Of a stretch of DNA of 64,000 bases, positions 8,628 to 17,699 are shown in pieces. The translations under genes were made by a program, and so were the position numbers. The notes beneath the pieces were generated by a model that saw nothing but the letters and a program-made list of their open reading frames with translations, made no database searches and was not told the origin of the DNA. Source of the stretch: Jiella sonneratiae (GTDB lineage: Bacteria > Pseudomonadota > Alphaproteobacteria > Rhizobiales > Rhizobiaceae); NCBI RefSeq assembly GCF_017353515.1, contig NZ_JAFMPY010000003.1:1-64000 (forward strand). Direction: 5' to 3'. Numbering within the stretch: the stretch's first letter is position 1; every line of letters starts with the position of its first letter.

Positions 8628-8918
8628 ATGACCGATCAGGTTAGACCACGTGTCAAATATGTCATCGGGCCAGATGGTAGCCCGCTGACCCTGGCGGACC
8701 TGCCGCCAACCAACACCAGGCGATGGGTGATCCGTCGCAAGGCGGAAGTCGTCGCTGCGGTCCGGGGAGGGCTGCTCAGCCTCGACGAGGCCTGTTCGCG
8801 CTATACGCTCACCGTCGAGGAGTTTCTTTCCTGGCAGATGTCGATCGATCAGCACGGCCTTGCCGGCCTTCGCACGACGCAGCTCCAGGAATACCGCCGC
8901 AAGGTCGATCTTCACTGA
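8628..8918 (+). CDS. sciP: CtrA inhibitor SciP (DUF1153)
   Basis: 96 aa, the usual family length. SciP is a small DNA-binding helix-turn-helix protein that represses CtrA-activated genes during the alphaproteobacterial cell cycle. The protein shows the conserved N-terminal VIGPDGSPLTLADLPP, the WVIRRKAEVVAAVRGG segment, the helix-turn-helix around SLDEACSRYTLTVEEFLSW, and the terminal LRTTQLQEYR. It is transcribed towards the hpt/CpdR-like cluster. Function is assigned by family (Caulobacter SciP); the sequence itself shows the family match only. Confidence 0.93.
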   Translation: MTDQVRPRVKYVIGPDGSPLTLADLPPTNTRRWVIRRKAEVVAAVRGGLLSLDEACSRYTLTVEEFLSWQMSIDQHGLAGLRTTQLQEYRRKVDLH

Positions 8919-9082
8919 CCTCGGCGCGGCGCCGCCGCCATCCCCCGGGCCCAATTCCTGGCGCGGGTCTGAAGACATGATGCGAAGCCCGACGCTTCGC
9001 GGCAGGGGCCGTTTCGCAACGGCGTCCGCCGGCGCGGCCGGTAGACACCGTACGTTCCCGGCGAAGCCGCGTCAGCTGCCGC

Positions 9083-9496
9083 TCAGGCGCAGAACCGCTC
9101 GGCCCGACCGTCGCGGCGATGCCCCGGACGCGCCGTCGCCAGCACCCGCCCGACATGCCGGCGAATCTCGGCGATGCTGAACGGCTTTTCGATGACGCCG
9201 AGAATGATCGCCGCGAGATCTTCCGCCGCTTCCTTCTGCTCGGCATAGCCGGTCATCAGCTGGATCGGCAGGCCCGGCCAGCGCGCGGCGGCGGCATGGG
9301 CGAGTTCGATGCCGGTCATCGCCGGCATGCGGATATCGGACAGAACGAGATCGAAGGCGCCGTCGTGCTCGACCAGCACTTCGAGCGCGATCTCGCCGTC
9401 CTCGACGGCGATCACCTCGTGCCCTTCGAGACGAAGTGCGCGTTCGACCAGAAGGCGCACACCGTGGTCGTCTTCGGCGATGAGCAGTTTTGCCAC
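9083..9496 (-). CDS. CpdR-like single-domain response regulator
   Basis: About 137 aa, a lone receiver domain. Acidic pair EDD follows KLLIA. The phospho-acceptor is in LVLSDIRMPAMTG, the Thr/Ser switch in LMTGYAEQ, and the conserved Lys in VIEKPFS. No output domain follows. This is the architecture of CpdR, which controls ClpXP-dependent CtrA degradation, but many stand-alone receivers look alike, so the name is tentative. A GTG start at 9496 is preferred: AGGGAG lies 6 nt upstream. An in-frame ATG at 9511 has no ribosome site. It follows hpt on the same strand, about 150 bp downstream. Confidence 0.75.
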   Translation of the reverse strand: MAKLLIAEDDHGVRLLVERALRLEGHEVIAVEDGEIALEVLVEHDGAFDLVLSDIRMPAMTGIELAHAAAARWPGLPIQLMTGYAEQKEAAEDLAAIILGVIEKPFSIAEIRRHVGRVLATARPGHRRDGRAERFCA

Positions 9497-9647
9497 CTCG
9501 GACTCCCTCATCCACGATGACTGATTTGATATGACACGATGACCGAGCGAGCTTGCGCCGAGCTTGCGCCCGGCCGCAATTGACGGCGCGGGGCGTCCCG
9601 CTCGCCGGGCGAGGCTGGTTTCCGGCAGATGTGCATCGCGCCCGGCC

Positions 9648-10190
9648 TCAACCCTCGCCGACGACGTGGCCGATGAACGGCAGCTCGCGGAAGGCGTGGC
9701 CGACATCCATGCCGTATCCGACGACGAAGTGGTCGGGACAGTCGAAGCCGACGAAATCCGCCTCGATGTCCGCCTGGCGATGGCCGCGCTTTTCGAGCAG
9801 CACCGCGAGCCCGACGCTGGTCGCGCCCCGCGACAGGAGGAGTTTGCGGGCAAAGGCGAGGGTGCGGCCGGACTCCAGGATGTCGTCGACGAGGAGGACC
9901 GGCCGTCCGGCGACGTCCGCATCGATGTCGCGCAGGATCTTCACCTCTCCGCCGACCGTCCCCGCGCCGTAGCTCGACAGCGAGATGAACTCGACCTGAG
10001 GCGCGACGCCGGCGTGGTGCATGGCACGGATGAGGTCCGCGGCGAAGACGAAGGCGCCCTTCAGCACCGACACGACGACGAGATCGTCGCCCGCCCCCGC
10101 GGCGATCTCGCGTGCCAGACGGTCGACCTCGGCGGCGATCGTCTCGGCGCTGTAGAGGACGTCGATCGTCCGTCCGCGAATGCTGATCAC
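9648..10190 (-). CDS. hpt: Hypoxanthine phosphoribosyltransferase
   Basis: 180 aa purine-salvage enzyme converting hypoxanthine/guanine and PRPP to IMP/GMP in the cytoplasm. The PRPP-binding motif VLLVDDILESGRTL lies near residue 100, with VSVLKGAFVFAADL upstream as in bacterial HPRTs, and length is typical. It starts with GTG whose first bases overlap the TGA stop of the upstream gene (GTGA, 10187-10190), implying translational coupling. Its neighbours are a membrane protein of the MJ0042 zinc-finger-type family upstream and a receiver protein downstream. Confidence 0.95.
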   Translation of the reverse strand: MISIRGRTIDVLYSAETIAAEVDRLAREIAAGAGDDLVVVSVLKGAFVFAADLIRAMHHAGVAPQVEFISLSSYGAGTVGGEVKILRDIDADVAGRPVLLVDDILESGRTLAFARKLLLSRGATSVGLAVLLEKRGHRQADIEADFVGFDCPDHFVVGYGMDVGHAFRELPFIGHVVGEG

Positions 10191-10924
10191 CGGCGGCCTT
10201 CGGGCGCTGCGTCGACGAATCCCACTCTCACCTCTCCTGTCGAATCCTCCGCCAGGGCGACCATCGAGACGAACTCGATCGACTGGCCGGCGGATAGCCG
10301 TGCGACACTGGTCTGAAGCGTGCGCGAGCGCAAGCCCGTGTCGCGATCGGCGAAGTCGATCTTCAGGGGCGGAACGGCGGCGTCGCCGCGGGAGGGATTG
10401 GTGATCCGACCTTCGACGGTCAGGACGCGGCCCGCGCCGTGATCGGCGACCCGGGCGCTGACGGTCGAAAGCTCTACCGGATAGCCGCCGGCATTCGTCG
10501 CGGTGGCGGCGATCGGAGCCTCGGGGAAGGAGACGAGGAAGACCGGAAGAAGCAGGGCGCCGAAGGCGAAAGCGCAGACGAAGAGGCCGATGCGCCCGGG
10601 CATGCGCCGCTTCGCGGGGCCGGCCCCGAGGGCGACGGGCGATGCGGGAAGAAGGCGTTCCGACGAAAATTCCACCGCCTCGGCATCGCGGACGTCGGGG
10701 CTGGCCGGAGCGGCCTGGTCGGTGACGCTCTTGCGATCGGATGCGTCCCCGCCGGCCCGCCGCCCGAAGGCCGACGGCTCCCTGGCGTCGCCGAAAGGCG
10801 CCTCGGTCCGCCGCCGGGCGGTAACCTTCGCAGCGCCGTCGATGGTGCGTGCGGCGGGGCTCGAGCGCTGCGAGGCAGCGTGAAATTCGGTCTGAGAATG
10901 ACGGCTTTCGACGTGCTCGCGCAT
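10187..10924 (-). CDS. Single-pass membrane protein with DUF3426-like C-terminal domain
   Basis: About 245 aa. A long Ala/Arg-rich cytoplasmic N-terminus (1-~120) is followed by one transmembrane segment (GLFVCAFAFGALLLPVF) and a ~100-residue C-terminal domain beginning VELSTVSARV, resembling the periplasmic part of MJ0042/zinc-ribbon-DUF3426 proteins found next to ftsE in this order. The expected N-terminal CxxC zinc ribbon is absent here. The start at 10924 (MREHVESRH) is the best ATG; a longer frame from 11044 would run into the ftsE promoter area. Its stop overlaps the hpt start. Function unknown. Confidence 0.7.
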   Translation of the reverse strand: MREHVESRHSQTEFHAASQRSSPAARTIDGAAKVTARRRTEAPFGDAREPSAFGRRAGGDASDRKSVTDQAAPASPDVRDAEAVEFSSERLLPASPVALGAGPAKRRMPGRIGLFVCAFAFGALLLPVFLVSFPEAPIAATATNAGGYPVELSTVSARVADHGAGRVLTVEGRITNPSRGDAAVPPLKIDFADRDTGLRSRTLQTSVARLSAGQSIEFVSMVALAEDSTGEVRVGFVDAAPEGRR

Positions 10925-11084
10925 GGGCACCCCCGCTGGCTGTTCAGCCGACCGTAAGTTTTTATGGTTAACGAGTGGTGAAGCGGCGGGGCGCGGCGGG
11001 TGCTCCGGCGCGAACGTCAAATGGCCACTTTGCTGCCGTCTCACCGCCGAAGCTTCGAATCGACAGAAGGGAAGAGGCTCCGTC

Positions 11085-11736
<652 letters not shown>

Positions 11737-11744
<8 letters not shown>

Positions 11745-12726
11745 CACCGCAGCGCCAAGCACCGCCGGTCCCTCCCGGACGCAGCGCCTCGTCGCCACGC
11801 TGAGGGGTAGGGGCCAGACGCCGATCGTCCCCGCCGGCAACGTCGCCGGCCGGGCCCTGACGACGGTGATCGCCATCATGACCTTTCTCGCGGCGCTGAC
11901 CGTCGGCGCCGTCAGCCTCGTCACCGACACCGCCGGCCGCTGGCAGAACGACATCTCCAACGAGATCACGGTGCAGGTGAAGCCGGCGGACGGGCTGGAC
12001 ATGGCCCAGGCGCTGGAGACGGTGCGCCAGATCGCGCTGCAGACGCCGGGGGTCAAAGGCGCGACGGTCCTCGACGAGGCGGCGACGGGCCGGCTGCTGG
12101 AGCCGTGGCTGGGGGAGGGCGTCGACCTTCAGGAACTGCCGGTGCCGCGGCTGGTGGTCGTCTCCATCGACACCGGGGATCCGCCGAATTTCGAGTTCAT
12201 GCGGCAGGAACTCCAGGAGGCCGTGCCGCAGGCCGATCTCGACGATCACCGCGCCTGGGTGTCGCGGCTCGTCACCATGGCGCGGACCGTCGTCTTCGTC
12301 GGGGTCTTCGTGCTTGCCCTCGTCATCGTCGCGACGACGCTGACGGTGGTGTTCGCCACACGCGGCGCGATGTCGGGGAACCGCCACATCGTCGAGGTGC
12401 TGCATTTCGTAGGTGCGCGATCGAGCTTCATCGCGCGGGAGTTCGAACGGCATTTCCTCCGGCTCGGCCTGATCGGGGCGGCGGCCGGCGGCGCCGTCGC
12501 CATCGTCGTCTTTGTCGTTCTGGGCCACCTCACCGAGGCCAATCGCCAGACGCCGGAGGCCGATCAGATCAGCGCCCTGTTCGGCTCCTTCACCATCGGC
12601 TGGACCGGCTATGTCGGTGTCCTGCTGCTCGTTGCAACCGTGGCGGCCCTGACGGCGTTGACCTCGCGGCTGACGGTCACCCGCCATCTTGCGGAGATCG
12701 ACATGATTTCGCCGGTCGAAAATTAG
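11737..12726 (+). CDS. ftsX: Cell division protein FtsX (ABC permease)
   Basis: 329 aa inner-membrane partner of FtsE. An N-terminal cytoplasmic tail is followed by TM1 (TTVIAIMTFLAALTVGAV), a periplasmic region (~residues 70-180), and three further TM segments (VVFVGVFVLALVIVATT, a segment after FLRLGLIGAAAGG, and YVGVLLLVATVAAL), the FtsX topology. It transmits ATP hydrolysis to periplasmic amidase activators. It overlaps ftsE by 8 bp and is followed by the YdcF and plsC genes, so the block is envelope-related. Confidence 0.94.
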
Positions 12727-12926
12727 GGATTGGTTCACGCCATTGGCGGAGTCTAGTCTGATCAGATGCCGGGCCCGGCCGGCAGACCGGCCGCGCCGGC
12801 GCAGGTGACGGCCGGATCGGAAACGGACGGATGGCGTTTACGGGTGGGGCCGCTCGGTCCAGTCGGTCGCCGGACGAAGGGTCGGTCGCAGGGTCTTTCC
12901 CTGAGCGCGGCCGACACGGAGATGCA

Positions 12927-13640
12927 ATGACGATTGCCGCCGAGCCAATTTTCCGGTCTTCCCCGCGCCTTGCCGCCGGGACGGGAAAGCTCGGGCGTCG
13001 GCCACGGCTGCGCAAGCGCCTCGCCGCGACTCTCGCCTTCGCCGGTATCGCCGGCTATCTGCTCGGCGGTTTCTGGCGCTTCACCGAGGAGGTCGACCGG
13101 CTGTCGACGCCGGTGGCGAGCGCCGACGCCGACGCCATCGTTGTTTTGACCGGCGGCGCCATGCGGATCGACTACGGGCTCGATCTCCTGCGCAGCGGCA
13201 AGGGCCGGCGGCTCCTGATCAGCGGCGTCCATCCGGGCACCAGCGTCGCCACGCTGGCGCGGCTCACCAACACCGACAAGCGCCTCTTCGACTGCTGCGT
13301 CGACATCGACTATCTCGCCGCCGACACCATCGGCAACGCCGAGATTGCCGGCCGCTGGGCGGAAAAGCGCGGCTATCGCGACCTGATCCTCGTCACCAGC
13401 GACTATCACATGCCGCGTTCGCTGCTGGAATTCGACCGCGTCTCCAGCATCCGGTCGGTGACGCCGGTCGCGGTGCGGCGCGACGACCTGTGGAGCGGCG
13501 AGCGGCTGTTGACCGGGTCGGGCCTGCGGCTGCTCCTCACCGAATACGGCAAATACGTCGCCACCCGCATCCGCGGCGGGCTCGGCATGGCGCCGCAGGA
13601 AAACGAGGACGACGCCTCGCACATGGCGAGCCTGGACTGA
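12927..13640 (+). CDS. YdcF/DUF218 family membrane protein
   Basis: About 237 aa. One N-terminal transmembrane helix (LAATLAFAGIAGYLLGGF) is followed by a DUF218 domain: ADAIVVLTGGAMRIDYGLDLL, LLISGVH, and the C-terminal DLILVTSDYHMPRSLLEF. These are the family's three signature blocks. DUF218 proteins (YdcF, SanA, ElyC) act on envelope biogenesis, and ElyC affects peptidoglycan precursor lipid; the exact reaction is unknown. The ATG at 12927 is preferred, though an in-frame ATG at 12831 is possible. It is probably co-transcribed with ftsEX and perhaps plsC, although a repeat element separates it from plsC. Confidence 0.85.
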   Translation: MTIAAEPIFRSSPRLAAGTGKLGRRPRLRKRLAATLAFAGIAGYLLGGFWRFTEEVDRLSTPVASADADAIVVLTGGAMRIDYGLDLLRSGKGRRLLISGVHPGTSVATLARLTNTDKRLFDCCVDIDYLAADTIGNAEIAGRWAEKRGYRDLILVTSDYHMPRSLLEFDRVSSIRSVTPVAVRRDDLWSGERLLTGSGLRLLLTEYGKYVATRIRGGLGMAPQENEDDASHMASLD

Positions 13641-13760
13641 CGCTGCGGATGCCGCGTGTCCCGCGGCCCGGCGGAGCCCCAGGGCGCCGCTTCCCGCCTT
13701 GGCCCGAGCGGCGATCGGTCCTATGAACGCCGCGTGGCGCTCCCCTTGGGTGCGCAGGCT

Positions 13761-13930
13761 GCTAGTGGTCCGCTTCCGACATTTGGTACCGTCCCGTGGA
13801 GACCGCGCAGCAAATGTCGGAATCGAAAGACCACTAGCCAAGATGATGATCCTGGTGGATTTTTCGAATTTGACATTTGATACGACGCCGCACCCGATCG
13901 GGACACAAATGTCAAATTCAATCCACTAGC
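13761..13930 (+). repeat. Two-hairpin dispersed element, copy A (MITE-like)
   Basis: ~170 bp. Hairpin 1 (13761-13838) has perfect outer arms GCTAGTGGTC/GACCACTAGC and inner arms TTCCGACATTTG/CAAATGTCGGAA around a 25-nt loop. Hairpin 2 (~13853-13930) has inner arms GAATTTGACATTTG/CAAATGTCAAATTC and outer GTGGATT/AATCCAC. The whole is bounded by CTAGTGG and CCACTAG. A second copy lies at 35798-35965. It fills most of the 302-bp gap between the YdcF gene and plsC and ends 12 bp before the plsC start codon. Confidence 0.85.
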
Positions 13931-13942
13931 TCCGGACCTCTC

Positions 13943-14797
13943 ATGACGCTTCTGCGTTCGATCGCCTTCAACATCCTGTTCTACGGCAACCTGACGCTCC
14001 GGCTGCTGTTCTGGGCGCCGATCTTCTTCTTCGTGCGCGAGGAGCGGGGCTGGTGGATCGTGCGCAACTGGGCGCGGTCGAGCCTGTGGCTGCTCGAACA
14101 CGTCGCCGGAACGAGCTCCGAGCTTTCTGGCCTCGAACGCCTGCCGGCGGGCAGCGCCATCGTCGCGTCGAAGCACCAGTCGGTGTGGGAGATCCTGTCG
14201 CTTTTGACGGTGGTCGAGCGGCCGACCTTCATCCTGAAGAAGGAGCTCCTGTCGATCCCGATCTTCGGCGCCTTCGCCCGGCACATGAAGATGATTCCGG
14301 TCGACCGGGCGAAGCGCGGCGGCGCCATTCCGGCGATGATGGAGGCGGCCCGGGAGGCGATCGCCGCCGGACGGCGGATCATCATCTTTCCGGAGGGAAC
14401 GCGCACCCGTCCCGGCGCCGAGGTGGAATACCGCCAGGGCGTCTACCGGCTCTACGAGGCGCTCGGCCTGCCGGTGGTTCCGGTCGCGCTGAATTCCGGG
14501 CTGTTCTGGCCGCGCAACGGCTTCGTCAAGCGTCCCGGCACGATCCGCGCCGATTTCCTCGAGCCGATCGGTCCCGGCCTCGAGCGCACCCGCTTCCTGA
14601 CGACGCTGCGGACGGCGATCGAGACGCGCTCGCGCGAGCTGTGCGGGGAGGCCGGCCCGACGCAGCAGGCCGGCGCCGCCGCAGATGTCCCAAAGCCCGC
14701 CCACGCGGACCCTCGATTCGAACCGGGCGAACCGGTCGAACCGCCCGAACCGGGAAAGCCGGAGCGCGGCGCTCAGAGCCGCAGCACCACCTCCTGA
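13943..14797 (+). CDS. plsC: 1-acyl-sn-glycerol-3-phosphate acyltransferase (PlsC)
   Basis: 284 aa membrane-associated enzyme adding the second acyl chain to lysophosphatidic acid. An N-terminal hydrophobic segment (NILFYGNLTLRLLFWAPIFF) precedes acyltransferase motif I KHQSVWE, motif III FPEGTRTRPG and motif IV VPVALNSG. The C-terminal ~35 residues are Pro/Glu-rich. The start at 13943 is the first ATG after repeat copy A; no good Shine-Dalgarno is visible, perhaps because the element sits directly upstream. The 3' end overlaps the convergent chaC gene by 25 bp. Confidence 0.9.
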   Translation: MTLLRSIAFNILFYGNLTLRLLFWAPIFFFVREERGWWIVRNWARSSLWLLEHVAGTSSELSGLERLPAGSAIVASKHQSVWEILSLLTVVERPTFILKKELLSIPIFGAFARHMKMIPVDRAKRGGAIPAMMEAAREAIAAGRRIIIFPEGTRTRPGAEVEYRQGVYRLYEALGLPVVPVALNSGLFWPRNGFVKRPGTIRADFLEPIGPGLERTRFLTTLRTAIETRSRELCGEAGPTQQAGAAADVPKPAHADPRFEPGEPVEPPEPGKPERGAQSRSTTS

Positions 14798-15285
14798 AGC
14801 CAGCGGTCCCGCAGGCCCATCGCCGCGATGTGCTCGTAGGCGCTCCGCACATAGTCGACGTTCGGCCCCGACTGGCCGTGGCTTCGCGCCACGATCGCCG
14901 CGGCGCTCGCCGCGTCGATCTTGCCGGCATACTGGGCGTGGCCGCGGTCGACGACGTAGGAGACGGCGGCGATCCGGCGGCCGTCCGTGGTCCGCACGGG
15001 CAGCAGCGCCTCGCGGTAGACGTTGGTGACGAGCTCGCGGGCCCTCAGATAGGCCAGCGTCTCCTCGCGCCTGGCGCCCTCGACGCGGAACGCCATGCCG
15101 ACGCAGGAGCCGCCGCGATCCAGGCCGAAGACCAGACCCGGCCGCTCCGGCGTGCCGCGATGGACGTGCGAATGGACGCAGAGCGAGCGATGATAGCCCG
15201 CAACTCTTGCTTTTGCGCGTTCCACATAGTCAAAGCCGGGACGCCAGATCAGCGAACCATACCCGAAGACCCAGAAATCTTGCAT
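14773..15285 (-). CDS. chaC: Glutathione-specific gamma-glutamylcyclotransferase (ChaC family)
   Basis: 170 aa cytoplasmic enzyme cleaving glutathione to 5-oxoproline and Cys-Gly. It begins with the ChaC substrate loop WVFGYGSLIWRPGF. Further conserved blocks are GLDRGGSCVGMAFRV and AVSYVVDRGHAQYAG. Length is typical for bacterial ChaC. The start at 15285 is chosen because upstream codons add no conserved sequence. It overlaps plsC tail to tail by 25 bp. Confidence 0.9.
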   Translation of the reverse strand: MQDFWVFGYGSLIWRPGFDYVERAKARVAGYHRSLCVHSHVHRGTPERPGLVFGLDRGGSCVGMAFRVEGARREETLAYLRARELVTNVYREALLPVRTTDGRRIAAVSYVVDRGHAQYAGKIDAASAAAIVARSHGQSGPNVDYVRSAYEHIAAMGLRDRWLQEVVLRL

Positions 15286-15349
15286 TGGTTTCAAATCGCC
15301 CCGACGATCCGTGTCCGGCAGAATCGGCTCCGTGTAAAAGGATAACGGG

Positions 15350-16372
15350 ATGGCCTCGTCAAGCGACAGTCCCTCCAGAGCGCGCCGCGGCCTCATCGGC
15401 GTTGCCGTCGTCGCGGTGCTCTTGGCTGCCGGCCTCTCGGGCGCCTGGTTCTATCTCGCCGGCCGGCTCGACGGCGAACTGACTAGAGCGATCGAGCAGG
15501 CGCGGGCGCGCGGAACCACGGTCGAATGCCCCGACCGGGAGGTCTTCGGTTTCCCGTTCAGGATCGGATTTCGCTGCGACAGCCTCTCGGTGGTCGAGAC
15601 GCGTCACCGCCAGATCAAGGCCTCGGCCGGGGCGATCCGCACGGCCGCCCAGATCTACCGGCCGAACCGCATCGTCGGGGAACTCGACGGACCGCTGCGG
15701 CTCAGCGGCGCCGACCTTCCGCCGCTCGACTTCCGCTGGTCGCTGGCACAGGCCTCGGCGACGTTCTGGACCGCCGGGCTCGACCATTTCTCGATCGTGA
15801 CCGACGATCCGAAAGTCGCTCTCGCCGCCGCGGGGGGCGACGGCCAGCCGGTGATGGACGCCGGCCACACCGAGGTCCATGCCCGCCGCCGCGACGGCAA
15901 TCTCGACGTCTTCACGCTGATGAAGGGCGGCCGGCTGGTCTTCTCCGGGGCGCCCGACCTGCCGGCGCTCGACGCCAGCACCGACCTGACGATCGACGGG
16001 GCGGCCGACTGGCTCTCCGGCGCCGCGACGGGGCTGACCGGGCGCGAGCTCTTCGCCGGCCGCCACGTCTCGCTCCGCTCGCTGCTTCTCGAGATGGACA
16101 CCGCCAATGCCGAACTCAGCGGCGACTTCTCCTTCGACGAAGAAGGCCGCGTTTCGGGCAAGTTCGAACTCGCGATCGCCGAGCCGAAGCGGATCGCCGA
16201 CTTCGTCACGGTGGTCCTTCCGAAGCTGCGCGACGTCGCCGCCGCCATCGCCTCGGCGCTGCCGATGGCGGGACGCCGCTCGGACGGGCGGACGGTCATC
16301 GAACTGCGGGCCAAGAACGGCATTCTCGCCGCCGGCATCTTTCCGATCGGCAAGCTGCCGTCGCTGGAGTGA
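15350..16372 (+). CDS. DUF2125 domain-containing protein
   Basis: 340 aa. An N-terminal signal-anchor (GLIGVAVVAVLLAAGLSGAWFYLAGRL) is followed by the DUF2125 beta-rich domain with the FGFPFRIGFRC block typical of this alphaproteobacterial family. Probably periplasmic and membrane-tethered; no biochemical role is known. It is divergent from chaC (64-bp spacer) and convergent with rpoH. Confidence 0.85.
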   Translation: MASSSDSPSRARRGLIGVAVVAVLLAAGLSGAWFYLAGRLDGELTRAIEQARARGTTVECPDREVFGFPFRIGFRCDSLSVVETRHRQIKASAGAIRTAAQIYRPNRIVGELDGPLRLSGADLPPLDFRWSLAQASATFWTAGLDHFSIVTDDPKVALAAAGGDGQPVMDAGHTEVHARRRDGNLDVFTLMKGGRLVFSGAPDLPALDASTDLTIDGAADWLSGAATGLTGRELFAGRHVSLRSLLLEMDTANAELSGDFSFDEEGRVSGKFELAIAEPKRIADFVTVVLPKLRDVAAAIASALPMAGRRSDGRTVIELRAKNGILAAGIFPIGKLPSLE

Positions 16373-16486
16373 CGCCGGAGCATTCTTCGTGAAGCGACAG
16401 CCGGGGAAGGCGGGCGGGCCCTCCGGCGAGAGCATCGGGCCGAGGCTTTCGCGCGAGCCCTCCTGCCGAACGCCCTGCGCTACATG

Positions 16487-16511
16487 CAAAAGCCGGGGCG
16501 GACCCCGGCTC
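16487..16511 (-). terminator. Intrinsic terminator of rpoH
   Basis: Perfect 8-bp stem AGCCGGGG/CCCCGGCT with a 4-nt loop, followed on the minus strand by TTTTGC. It is located about 35 bp after the rpoH stop codon. Confidence 0.8.
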
Positions 16512-16543
16512 TTCAGCACTTTCGACCGGCGGTTCAAGGCGCG

Positions 16544-17446
16544 TCAGGCACTGACCGGCACCAGCGCCTCGTTGGCGGCGGCCGCCTTGTCGCGGACCGC
16601 CTTCTGCACCTTCTCGAAGGCCCGGACCTCGATCTGCCGGACCCGCTCGCGCGAGATGTCGAACTCGCCGGACAGCGCCTCGAGGGTCAGCGGCTCCTCC
16701 GCCAGCCGGCGCGCCTCGAAGATCCGGCGCTCCCGGTCGTTGAGGACGCCCATCGCCGAGCGCAGCATGCCCCGCCGCTGGTCGTACTCGTCCTGGCGCA
16801 CGAGCACGTCCTCCTGGGAGTCCGCATCGTCGACGAGCCAGTCCTGCCACTCGCCCGATTCGCCCTCGGTCGCGCGGATCGGGGCGTTCAGCGAGGTGTC
16901 GCCGGAAAGCCGCCGGTTCATCGACACCACCTCGTCCTCGGAGACGCCGAGCGTGGTGGCGATCTGCGACACCTGGTCGGGCTTGAGGTCGCCCTCGTCG
17001 AGCGCCTGGATGCGGCTCTTCATCTTGCGCAGGTTGAAGAACAGCCGCTTCTGATTCGCGGTGGTCCCCATCTTCACGAGGCTCCAGGACCGCAGGATGT
17101 ATTCCTGGATCGAGGCCTTGATCCACCACATCGCATAGGTGGCGAGACGGAAGCCCCGCTCCGGGTCGAAGCGCTTGACCGCCTGCATCAGGCCGACATT
17201 GCCTTCCGAGATGACTTCGCCGATCGGCAAGCCGTAGCCCCGGTAACCCATTGCGATCTTGGCCACGAGTCTTAGGTGGCTGGTGACGAGCTTGTGCGCC
17301 GCCTGCCGGTCGTCGTGCTCGGCATAGCGCTTGGCAAGCATGTATTCTTCCTGCGGTTCCAGCATCGGAAACCGCCGGATCTCTTCCAGATAGCGGGTCA
17401 GACCGCCGTCTCCGGACGAGATCGTCGGAAGATTCATCTGGGCCAT
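16544..17446 (-). CDS. rpoH: RNA polymerase sigma factor RpoH (sigma-32)
   Basis: 300 aa heat-shock sigma factor. Region 2 shows GYGLPIGEVISEGNVGLMQAV and RLATYAMWWIKASIQEYIL. The RpoH box reads QKRLFFNLRK, which distinguishes it from RpoD. Region 4 ends with LTLEALSGEFDISRERVRQIE. Length is standard for alphaproteobacterial RpoH. It is transcribed away from rluD. Its regulon probably includes dnaK at 59518, which has a matching upstream promoter. Many rhizobia have two rpoH genes; which paralogue this is cannot be told from the window. Confidence 0.95.
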   Translation of the reverse strand: MAQMNLPTISSGDGGLTRYLEEIRRFPMLEPQEEYMLAKRYAEHDDRQAAHKLVTSHLRLVAKIAMGYRGYGLPIGEVISEGNVGLMQAVKRFDPERGFRLATYAMWWIKASIQEYILRSWSLVKMGTTANQKRLFFNLRKMKSRIQALDEGDLKPDQVSQIATTLGVSEDEVVSMNRRLSGDTSLNAPIRATEGESGEWQDWLVDDADSQEDVLVRQDEYDQRRGMLRSAMGVLNDRERRIFEARRLAEEPLTLEALSGEFDISRERVRQIEVRAFEKVQKAVRDKAAAANEALVPVSA

Positions 17447-17699
17447 GTTGCGCCCTCCATTCTCTCCATTTCGGCCGCTTCGGCTGTGAAGCCGGCCGGC
17501 ATCGGGATCGCTTGCGCCGATCCGTCAACGCCCGAGACGCCATATGGTGACGATCGGCGACGATTACATCATTCCCGTGGCGCAGATGAGCCGGCATCGG
17601 CCCGCATGGCTCGCCCGGCGCCCCGCGCTGCCGGTGGCGTGCATCCCCGCGCTTTCAGAACAATGCGTTGTCCGCGATGCCGCCGGAACCGGGATGATC

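Noticed and set aside
10945-10985. CtrA box upstream of the ftsE/hpt spacer
   Set aside because: A TTAAC half-site is present, but the sequence 7 nt before it is AGTT, not TTAA.
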